From NCBI GenBank assembly GCA_032191485.1, contig JAVDOI010000174.1:64501-128500 (forward strand): a DNA stretch of 64,000 nucleotides. The letters run 5' to 3'. Under the pieces are notes generated by a model. That model did not search any database and was not told where the DNA came from. It saw nothing but the letters and a program-made list of their open reading frames with translations. Positions 50,495-62,044 of the stretch are shown here, piece after piece. A program made the position numbers and the translations under genes. Source of the DNA: Leptoclinus maculatus. Lineage: Eukaryota > Chordata > Actinopteri > Perciformes > Stichaeidae. Numbering within the stretch: position 1 is the first letter of the stretch; each line of letters opens with the position of its first letter.

Positions 50495-51015
50495 AACCAA
50501 ATGTATAAAAGAGGTCTTTATTTCTAATAAACATGGATACATGTGAACATGTAGGACGTTTTTTATGCTGCATGTTTAAAACATTCTTGCAAACTGCTGT
50601 ACAAAGCACAAGAAGAAATGATATAGGTCAGTACATGAGAGATGGCATGGTCTAAGTTATTGTAGCAAACTATCCATATATCCGCTTTACCATCATCAAC
50701 GTGAGGAGAAAAGTACAGTGGGGGAAGGGGCACAAAAGCAACATCGAACATGAAAACATGACAACTTTGAAAAGTATACTTTTTAGACACACAAAGGACA
50801 CATACATTGTATGTGTTAAATATTTTTTGTTTGTCAGGACATAAAAAGCTAACTACATCATTCACAGATTCAGCAGTCTGTTTAAATACCTTATTTCTAC
50901 AAAGTGAATTTACATTTTTTTTTTTAAAGTACAAAGTGCAAATACTATGGTTTCCGTTATTGCCGATTGTTGAGGGCAGATTCTCCATGCGGGAGGGGAA
51001 ATCTCAGATGCTGGC
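50495..51015 (-). other. smoc2: Putative smoc2 3'UTR
   Basis: AT-rich sequence between the smoc2 stop codon (51016-51018) and the AATAAA at 50517-50522, with a run of nine or more T on the plus strand near 50920. The open frames here are antisense or chance. Confidence 0.5.
50517..50522 (-). terminator. smoc2: smoc2 polyadenylation signal (AATAAA)
   Basis: Minus-strand AATAAA about 500 bases downstream of the smoc2 stop codon, in an AT-rich context. It would end a 3'UTR of about 0.5 kb. Transcript ends were not available to confirm it. Confidence 0.5.
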
Positions 51016-51039
51016 TTAGCCTTGCTTCTTTGAGGGATT
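51016..51039 (-). CDS. smoc2: smoc2 last coding exon
   Basis: After acceptor TTTGCTCTCCCCAG the exon reads NPSKKQG and stop, phase 0. This matches the basic KQG terminus of vertebrate SMOC proteins (human ends RQPRKQG), which identifies this very short exon. Confidence 0.8.
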   Translation of the reverse strand, partial: NPSKKQG

Positions 51040-54000
51040 CTGGGGAGAGCAAATTTAAATGACATCAGTTTGACACATGCCCTTGATACTGTGCAAGTTT
51101 TTTTTAGTGACTTTATATTCACAGTATACAAACAGAGATAACACAATATTACAGTCAGACTGTAGATGTGCCTCCAGTTTAGCAGCCATTTCATCCACTA
51201 GTATGGGAGGAGTGGTTTACTTACTAGTTTACTGGAAGATAAACCCTCTCCTGGTTTGGCCCCTGTGAAACAAAAAGTGATAGAAACCTCAACAACCATA
51301 ATATGTGAAATACAGCAGGTCAGTTGAAGCGCCTCCCGAAATCCTTAGCAATTTTTGAAACAATTGGTCCTTGATTTCAAACATATGTAAACAAGAGCAG
51401 GCTTCCTGTTTCAATTTCCCGACCAATTTTGCCAGCTGAAGTGACAACTATTGGTATTAGCTGTAGTTAGATACCCTAATCATGGTTAGCTCCATCAGTT
51501 GGTTAATAACTACCCCTGGACTTTTCAGAGTTTCTGGCAATGATGCAAGAATGACTGAATTTTTGGTTTTGAAAGGTGATACACTGCACGGCAAATTGTT
51601 AAAAATCATGTAGCTCTGATTCTAATTCACCCTCTGACTGCCTTGATCATTTTATTTTATCCATCAATATGCAAGTTAGTTTGGTGCAGGAGAACACATC
51701 GTGTTGTGTTGTTCAGCTCACCCTCTTCTTTGATCACCCCGAGGCAACCCATCAGCTCCTGCAGAGACAGGGCCTTGTCGTTGCTGATGTCGCAGTACTC
51801 CACAAACTTCTTCACACACTTCTTTGGCTTGGATTTCTTGCGCAGGAAGCGTTTGAAAGGCTTGATCTCCTTCTTTCCAATGTCCCCACTGGAGTTTTTG
51901 TCCAGCTGACTGAAATACCAGTGGACCACCCTCTCCTCCAGGGTGTGGCTGGGGTCAGGCTCAGCCATCCTAAATGACAGATATCAGTTCATGAGCTAAT
52001 AATCGCCCTTCCATCACTTCATCCAACTGTTTAAATATACAATGTCACTGCTGTGCCTTTTTTTAGGGGAATGACTGAACCCACTGATGTTTATCAATAA
52101 GCGTAAGATGAGTAAATTCACTTCCGAATGTCATACCTTCCGGCGGATGCCGGATCTGTGACGGCGTGCACCATGTCTGTCGACAGCGCGTCAAGAACAC
52201 TTGTCAGGAACTCGGTTTTCTTTGCCCCAGGACAGCCTGGAAAATAAACCACAAATACCTGAATGAGTGTGTGTGAGCATGTATTATGGTTCATATGGAA
52301 GTAGGTGTACGTATATATGTGTCAGCGAACACAGAAAAATGATCCCCCAGTCAACAGCATTAAAACAATGTGGAATGCTGCCGTCATAGGTGGCCTAATA
52401 AATGTCATGTTGCAGGCTGCGTAGTTTTAAAGTGAACAGCACATAAAGACGGCAGAGGAAGAAAATAAACCCAAACGTTACTCTCGCAGTTGTCTTTTAC
52501 TCAGTCTCATAAAGTGTCAGACCTCCCCTCAACTGGAGGAGGAAGAGGGGACCTGCCATTCACGCTGGAGGCCCCTGAGTGGTTTTGACAGCTGGAGCAC
52601 AGAAGACATTACTGAACATTGTATGTGTGGACAAGAGGCTCCATACAATACCTGAGACTCACCTGAGACATCAAGGGGACCAAATACAGTCCTGACAGAC
52701 ACACTGCTACTTAGGATTTCACAGGGATGTCTGATTTAAAAAGGTATGCATCCAGAGGCACAACTCAACACTTTAACTTCAGTGCGTGATGGAATTTCTA
52801 TTTGAAATGTCAACCAGAGAAGATGCTTATTTAATTGGACAATAAACCTATCAAAAAGGTAAAATGTATTATTAACTACCCAACTAAAACCAACAGAGAA
52901 GCATTATTACATGGAGAATGACGGGAGAAGAATTAAAATGGAGGGACAACTGGGGTGGAATGACCCTAATGATAGTAATTGTCTGTTTGGCCATATAGTT
53001 TTAAGAGTGAGGAGGACAGAGTGGCTCTGGAAGAGCTGAAGGCTACGCAGGCCTGAGAGATTCCTGGATTCCTCTCCAGACTCTTCTCTGCTTTCTCACA
53101 GTCCGGCTTCCCTCTTGCTATTCTGCCTGTGGAGAGGAAGAAATTCTCCACAGTGTGCTACACTTTTTATGACCCAGGCCTGCGGGGCCAGATTCTCCTG
53201 TGTTGGAGATAATAGCATGCTTTGCTCCTCTCTAACAGGTGGCGACCAGCATCGGCGTAAACATCCAGCACCCAGCCTCCACTCCACCTTTCCCAAGTGG
53301 TGCAGGTCTCCAGCAGCCTGCACCGGGCCAGAGGTTGAAACATTCACATGTCCAAACGCTTCCACAGCATCCTTTACATGCTGAACAGCACTCAACTTTT
53401 AGTAGGCCTTCCCTGGCCCAGTAAAATATCTGACCCACCTGTTAATGGCCAAACTGGTGCCTTGTGGAGCCTCTTGTGGTAATTTAGTCTAGACAGCCAT
53501 ACAATTGCACCCTCTGAAGGCAAAGCGTTTTTATCTGGCTCCTGGCTGAAGGGAGATTTGTGGGATGCAGTTGGACTTGTTTGAGGTTTAGTGTTTTTCA
53601 TGGAGAGCACACGTCCTCTTCGTAATGCTGCAGGAATCTGAGCATGTCTGTCGTTCATTCAAATGGGAAGCCATCAGGTAAGGCTCCAGTCCCTTCCTCT
53701 TGGCAGCAGAGGTTTTCCTGGGTGGGGTGGGACAGATCAGCTTCTGTCTGTCTGGACAGCATTTAGCTGAGGGGCCGGACACAAATGTTCCTGCTGTCAT
53801 TCAAAGGAAATTGAGTCTGGCCATTTTCCGTTCAGTTCGTGGCTGCAGCAGTAAATGACTGCTGTCTTATTCCTTAATGATCATAATCATGTAATGCCCA
53901 GTTTGACAGATGCAGGATGGAATCAAGTTGAGAAAATTCTCAAATTAATAAATTTTTTTTCTTATTGAAAAGCTAAGATCTGCACCACTATTCATACAAC

Positions 54001-56178
54001 TCTATATATCTGCTGCCTGTAAAAAGTTGGCCAGTAAGTGCATGTTTGCATGTGTGTGCCCGTATGCTACTGTCAATAAGACGCTGTGTTTTTCTATGGA
54101 GCCACATGGGGCAGAGCCCTGTCAGCACTCACAGCCGCAGCTCCCAATGGCTGCCCCAATGCTATCCCATGATACCGCTCTGGGGAGGAAGCTTGCCAAA
54201 ATACTTCGCTTTCCTCTCTTGCGCCTTTCAGGGCAAAGTTCTCCTTTCTCGCATCTCGCCCCATAAACCTCTCAACACCAGCGCTTCAACAGCAAATGGG
54301 CTGCAGCAACGTGAAGGCAACATTTATAATTATCGCTGGTTCATACAGTAACACCGTTTACAGCCGTTGACGCAACTGCTCATAAAGAAAACAAGATGCT
54401 GTGTTTTTTTTTGCCTGTGTGTATTGTATAATGGGAGACCTGGCTGATACGGTGCAGTTTTTTTTTTGACACATATAGAATGAAATCTGTGTACTCCTGT
54501 GAGTGTCTGTGTTAGGCGATTGCATGGCTGAATACGTATATTGTTTTCTGTCCTACCACTATGTGTTAAGGAGGTGTTTGGGTGGGGTTGAGGTCTTTCT
54601 CATGGGATGGTTGTGGCCGTTTTCCACCCTATCGCCACTTCACACCTTCCGCAGTTACACGCTGTTATTATTCCTGCTCAATATCTTAGCAATAATGTAC
54701 CACCAGTGCCGCTGGCAAAGATGAGTAACATTTGTTGGTCTCAGGAGCATTCATCTGTTACTGTCTATCCCACTGTTTAATACACACTGTACACAGAGTA
54801 CTCGATGGCGGAGCAGAGACAGAGCGCTGCTCTGCCGCTAAATGCAGCACCTGCGAGCAGAGAGCACAGCTCTGGCCCGGCACACTGTTACATAAACAGT
54901 TGTGGATGGGATGGGAACAGTGGTAGCTCTGTTCATTTGCTGGAGGATTATTAACATGTTTACCAAACCACCAAAAAACAGAAACTTTGCCAAGCACCTT
55001 TCAGCATTAAACTGTGATTTGGTTGTACGCAGCACCTGACAACTATAACTCTACTTTGCCTATCGTTGGTTTTATGAGAGGGACAAGTCATGCAATTACT
55101 AATAAAAATTCACTAGTATTTATAAATGTGATAAAAACAAATGTGAATGTCCTCCATCTACTGCACTGCAACTGTCTATGGTAAGTAGAATAGGTGAAGG
55201 TTAAAACTGGAAGCAGCTTCAGCAAAATGAAGGACATCTCTAACAGTTTGGGAAACACTTTTAACTTTTGTTCATGTTAAAATAAACACTTTAGATAACG
55301 GCAATCAGCTAAACCTGTTCAAAATTGGTTTAATCACTCATGTTTTTGGATTCAATTGTAAAAGTGCTTATGATTCTGTATCTCTGCAATTAGGTCAGTA
55401 AGTGGAATGATGGATATAAAACAAGACCAAAAAGTTGTAATAAAAAAAGCTATTTCCCTTAAAGAGTGCTAAAACTTTAAACATCTCGATACATATTCAA
55501 GATTTATTAACATATCAATATATCTCCTAGTTCTAGAATAACCAGATTTATTGGTTCATTTTGGAAAACTGGATTCCAGACAGCCTTCCCTGTAAGACCC
55601 ATAGCATCACCAACAAGTCCTTCAAATTAAACATCCAACCACCCCAACCCAACCTCCTCTTTCGTCACTTGAATGTAAACATGTTTTTTGGGCATAATCA
55701 TTTTAGCATCTTTAGCTCTATCCATTAGTAAATACCACTCAAATATATCACAATTTAAACTCTGGAGTTTGAAAGTGTCAAAATTCGGATCAGCAAATAT
55801 TTACCCAAGACAGCAAACACAAGCTCACCTGTACCTAAGCCCACCCCATGACCACAACCCCCGAACTCCTTCTCCCACTCTCAATTGAATTATCTACGCT
55901 GTTGTCAGTCTTTCTATCACTATCTCTGGCATCCTATTATCCACTATCTCTACCTCTCCCGCCTGCTGTTTCTCCTCCATGCTATCATCCCACTATCCTC
56001 CATCTCCCATGTCAGCTGAAGATTAATCCTCAACCCGATCTGTCTCTGTCTCCTTGCTTATTGATCATCGAGGGGCTGTTTCTGGCAATCCTCAACTCTT
56101 TATCAAGCATTTCCTTGACCAACAGTGCTAATGATGTCAACAAACACACACACACATACACACGCACACACACGCACA

Positions 56179-56209
<31 letters not shown>

Positions 56210-57708
56210 GCCGGCACTGTTATCACAACCTTAGAAGCACGGCAACAGTTGCAGGCTGACTGCTGAAGAACTTCACCATGTGGTCTGAACAAAGAGGAAA
56301 AACAAGACTTCATGAGTTCAGTCTTTAGAGACCTACCTTGGAGATGTCTGCTTCTATAATGGTCCTTGGGTTTAGTTGGGTGGGCCCTGGCATTGCCGTC
56401 ACACTTTGGCTGTTCATACCTGTGACAAAGAATACACAACATGAGAAAAAGCCAATTAATTCAAGGTGAAATGGATAAAAGGGATTGTTGATTACAGTAA
56501 AACTTTCCCCATTGTAAAATCAGAGAGGAATCCCATGTTTTCCAATTACCTGTGTACAGTTAAATCTCAGGGATTCAAATAATTGTTTTGTGGCAAACTA
56601 GAGGCTCTGAATCACATTCAGAAAGACGGGAAGGATTTGGGGCTGGTATGAGGACACGGGGGGGAGGGAGAGTGAGAAAGAGAGATAGAGGGAGAGAGGC
56701 AGACAGGGAGCGTGGGACACAAGGAAGCTTTCACGGCCTCCCTTGGCGAACCGGCAGAGCCCCGATTGCTGCTGCGCAACTGGGCCAAAAGCTGATCTGG
56801 GACAAGGAGAGAGAAGGGGGGAAATCCACGCTTCCATATGTGTACTAATGTGCTGTCTGGCACTCTGCCTGAAGCCTTGTTAATCTGATCCCCAGCCTAG
56901 CTGCTCAATAAGAGTGTACCAGTGCCCCACTCTGCCAGTCTGACTGACCCCTGACCTGCCGCTCAGCAGACTTACTCTGCGTCATCCTCAATCGAGATGT
57001 ATATCTGTCTGCTTATGTGCATTTTTGAGTCTCAAATAGAGAAGTTACTTTCAGTTGCTTTATTTCTTAGAATTTCTTCTAAATAGAGACTCTTCTATAA
57101 CGTTTGCATGATTGTTAGACTTGCATGAAAGATAATGCTCAATTGTTCTAAAACATTTTAACCAACACAGGGAATGAAGCAAGGCCACAGTTGGACAGCC
57201 TCTCTATCAATTGGCCATTCTGCTGTGTTAGGGTTGCTACTGATCACTTACCTGCTTTGTGTAACAACTGTCTGATGTGATTGCCACAAAGAACCGAACA
57301 ATAAATTCCAAGAATTTGTGTAAATTAAGGTGAAAGTACCATAGGTGAGGTCTCTCCCACCTGGTGGAGGTCCCAGGTATGGGCCGTCCCGTGTCCACCA
57401 GCACACACCAGCAGTAACCGGTGGAGGGGTGGCATTGGACTGGCTTGTACAGTCCTCCTTGGGCACAGTCTGGTACAAATACGGCATCGTTCTTGTGCTG
57501 CCTCGCCTCCTCCTGGGCCGACTGCTGCTCCTGGTCACATGTTGAGGCTGGAAAGAGGGGTCAGAGGTTATACAGGAATCAGTGGAGGCGTGGATTGGTC
57601 ACATAAACACATGCCGCCTACAAAGACTATTGCATTTACCTAGGTGGTCCAGGTTGTGTGACTTGGCAAATACACACCCCAGACACACGCACACAGACAC
57701 ACACACAC

Positions 57709-57793
<85 letters not shown>

Positions 57794-60625
57794 ACGTTGA
57801 AGAAGAGAGTTTGTTTAAATTTAAGAATCACTCCTAATCAGATCTGGCACACATTTTGGATTTGTCTAACATCAAGTTGTTTGAATTAATTTCTATTTAA
57901 AAGCCAAAGGCATGCGCTGCTCTCTCATTACATAAGCATTGCAAAGACATCCCTGAAGAAGAGGAGGAGGTTGAAGCGCTGGAGAAGACAAAGGGGTGGA
58001 GGATGAGTGCTCAGAGACAGTGTGTGTAGACTGTTATATCAGCCCCCCGTGGCACTGTTTACGGACATTAACGGGCTAATGACTAAGTACAGCTCCCTAT
58101 GCCCCAAGTTAAGTAAATATTTGGACACTCAACTGCCCTCTGTGGATGTGTGTGACAGAGAGAGAAACAGACAAGACAAAAGCAGAACAGTGGTCATTCG
58201 GGCGTTCGCCTTCACACGCTCACACACACACACACACACTGAAACACTACTGTAAAGAACCAGGGATCTATATGTTTAAAATTCCAGGGGAAAAATGCGA
58301 TGCTTTGTGATTCTGTCTTTTATCTGTACGCACAGAGAATGGAGCGGCTTCGATGGGTGAGAGGGCTTTTGCAGAGTCTCAGCAGGATCTAATCAGACTT
58401 GTTTCTGTGCAGCAGCCTCCTTCTCTGTAATACAACTCTCCGACGGAGATTTGAGCATTCAACTACGGGATGAAAGTAGAGCTCTTCTGGCCATGAGGGC
58501 TTTCAGCACCAATCTCTCCCTCTCTTCGCTACTCGCCTTAAGGCTCGGAAGCTACTGCGGGATTATGGATATCCCTTTTCTTTGTTTATTTTCATTAGAG
58601 ATCTTTACCCACACAAAAGAGACCAAATGAAATGCCTCCCCGCTTTCTCAACCGACTCTCTTCGCTCCAGTTCCTCCGTATGGGGCTCTCTTTGGTGGAG
58701 CGGGTGGGTTTTTTTTTTCACCCAAATACCCCAAAGAGCACATGGTAATCAAAACCATCAATGCTGCATTTCTCAGGCTTTTTTTATTGGCTGTAAATTA
58801 TGATAATGGGATTCACACACAAATGCAAACAGGGTTCTCATCCCGAGGCGGGCCTCAGAGTAGTATTGTTTTATGCAGAAAGCAACATATTTCCCCAAAG
58901 AGACAACTGATCTTTACAATAAAATAAACATGCATGCGTGTAAGAGGAGACCAGAACGGACCAGCCTGAAGAATAGGAGATTCTGTGTTTGTGCCATGTG
59001 CTGATAATTACAGATACGTTGCAATGCGAAGAACCACAGAGAAGCATGTCCTCAAAGCAGCCTGACGCACTCCAACACCAAGACGTATTGGTTTCACAAC
59101 CCACCATCTGTCCTTAAAAGACAGGAACAGCCTCAAACCATGATTGCTCACACAAGTAGGAAAAACACAGTACGTGCTTTTAGTTGAGGTTTGCAAACAC
59201 CCGATCGCCGTCATTAAAGATGAAGCGGTTTGAAACTCACATGGTGCTCTGGTTCTATTGTTCTGTCGGCTGCGAACCTGCTCCGTCCACAGAGTGGGGT
59301 ACTGGGAAATGATGTCTGAAAGAAATCACCAAGACAGTTTTATTAGCTTCAATCGAAAACACACTTGTATATCATCTGTGCCAAACCTGGTGGTTCCAAA
59401 ACTCACAGACCATAAAATGCACATCAAGGTTATCGTAGCTCAAACTCCTGGAGAGGAGGTGCAAAGTTAATTGTATATGACAGCTGTGACCAGAAATATA
59501 GCAGCAAAAAGGTAAGCTATAACTATGAGTCTCCCACTGTCTTATCAAATGATCACATTAACGTAAAATCATGAAACAATATAAAAGGCCAATAAAAGTG
59601 CTCAAATACAACTACTGTCTGCTTCCCATTCACATAAATGGATTATCTTTATTGAACTCGAAATGAAGGAAGTCTTTTTCTCTGCCATTTGGAGTTTAAA
59701 TGACATCACAATATAAAAACACTCCATTTAAAATGTCATGCACTGATGCAAATACTTAAAAGTATCAAAGGCAAAAGTAATAATTAGCAGATTTACCCCT
59801 TTCAGATGTTTATTTGTACTATTTCATTGAATTATTAGAAGCATGTTAATGTTGCAGCTGCTCCAACTGGAGCTGACATTAACTTCCTCATATGGGGTTG
59901 GGTAATTTCATGTATGTAAAGCAGCCACTAACTACAGCTGTCAGCTAATTTAGTCGAGTAAACAGTACATTATTTGCCTCCAAAATGTAGTTGAAAAGTA
60001 AATTAGATTACAAAGAATACCTAAAGTTAAGTGCAATACCTCAAAATGGTACTTATAGTACTAGAGTACATGTACTTCTGAAAGAAGAAACACCACATTC
60101 ATCTTATTCTACAAATGAAAAGTGAAATTGCTGAAACCAACATTCAGGCGCTTCGTTGTGAGATCACTTGATCTGGTAGGACCAGCTTATAGAGGCTTAA
60201 GAGCAAAAACACAACTCATGGTGAAATTGCTCTTTTAGTTTTGCTTCATATTTTTGTCAAATACTGTACATCGGATCCATTTAGAAATGTTTCACCATCC
60301 CATTTTCCTTAATGACCTCTTTGAAGCATGATGCTGTAACTGTCTGGTGTGCAGGCTCCCTCTCCCTTTTAAGGATGTCACTCAAAAACGCTTTTTACTC
60401 ACAGTCTAACGTATAAGAACTCACCTTCTTCCTCGCCAGCAGGCTGTGGGTCCACCACTAGGCCAGTCTCATCTGCATTTAGAATGGAGAATATTTGCAA
60501 GGAGACTACAATTACGAGAGTAAGCAAAAGAACACTTAACTACGTGAGATTTGCACATTGCCCGGCTAAAAATGGTGGAGGCAGAAGTGAGAGGTTAGGA
60601 GAATGAGAGAGAGGGAGAGAAAGAC

Positions 60626-60685
<60 letters not shown>

Positions 60686-61974
60686 GAAAGCTGAAAGAGG
60701 TGTCTTACAGTAAGAGAGGAGGAAAACAGAAGTATAGTGGTCATTTATTCCCATGGTTTCACTTCATGCAACAAGGGAGATCATTATGCTATGGAGGACA
60801 GACTGAGGTCAGTTAAAATGAATGAGGAGAAGATGAGGACCAGTGGTCCTTGATGTTCTTCTCCATCCTTCCATTGCCTGCATTTGAGTCATGAGAGCTG
60901 CGTGAAGGTGGGAGAGACACAAGAGGTGAAGAAAGCAGTAGCCAAGTCTGAGACAAACCAGTTAACAGTGGGAGAATCAAGCTCAGTGTTTGTTTGATTT
61001 GCGGTAGGGGGGGAGACGGGGATGGAGTTCTTCAGTCGCTTTGGGTAAAACCACGGCTGTAGGTGTGGTTAACGTCAGTGTAGGTCACTCATTCTGCTCA
61101 AAGTAAAGCTCTGTTAATGCATGAGTCAGGGCATCTCTAATGGGTGGCTCCAAAAACAGGGATTTAGTTTAAACTTCTTTTCTTTAACAATAAATTCTCC
61201 ATGGCAAAATCAGGATTTTACATTTAATGCACGTTTGTTATGCCAGCCATTCATCTTCTCAAGCATGCCCGCTGGATAAAAATACATACAGTCAGTGCGA
61301 CTGACTAAGGCAGACATGTTATTACTCTGCTCACTTAACGGATGGAAATGCCATTTCAAAAAGTGTATTTATGATTGGGATTTACGATAAACCACTAATG
61401 ACCAATCTTTACTTTGCGGCCATTTACATGACTGTAACACCTCTTTTAGCATCTGCCAGGAAACCCCCGTGCTATTTGTGGTCATATGGCATTAGTTTAA
61501 CTGCTGTTTGTCAGTCATCAGCTGCATATGATTCCAGCATTTGAATGAATTTCTCAAGCACCAGAAATGGGTTTAGGGTAAAGCGTTTGGTGTTTAACAT
61601 TACCAATATTCAGATAATAAAAGTGCAGAAATGGCTGCTTAGGTAGTGATGGGCTTCTGCTGAATCAAAATATTGATGCAATCACTGCTATTTTCAGTGC
61701 TGGCACACCACAAATCTACAGTTTATTCTGCTTTTCACCACCCTGTTTATCCGACCAGTTCAGATTGAACCACAACCACCCCTTCACCTCCTTCCCCTCT
61801 CTCACCATCCCTCCTCCTCTCTCAAATGTTGCATTCCCACTTGATCTATGTGTAATGAGTTGGCTCAGACAGACACTATACCCAAGACTGTTTACAGAGA
61901 GAGAGGCGCAGACGTAAATGTCACACTGACAGGAATAACCCATGTGACAAACACAAGTGGACGCTTATGCACTT

Positions 61975-62044
<70 letters not shown>

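Noticed and set aside
57711..57790. Direct repeats that could suggest a CRISPR-like array or a Cys-Val/His-Thr repeat protein
   Set aside because: It is a simple AC dinucleotide microsatellite; the repetitive peptides are translations of it.
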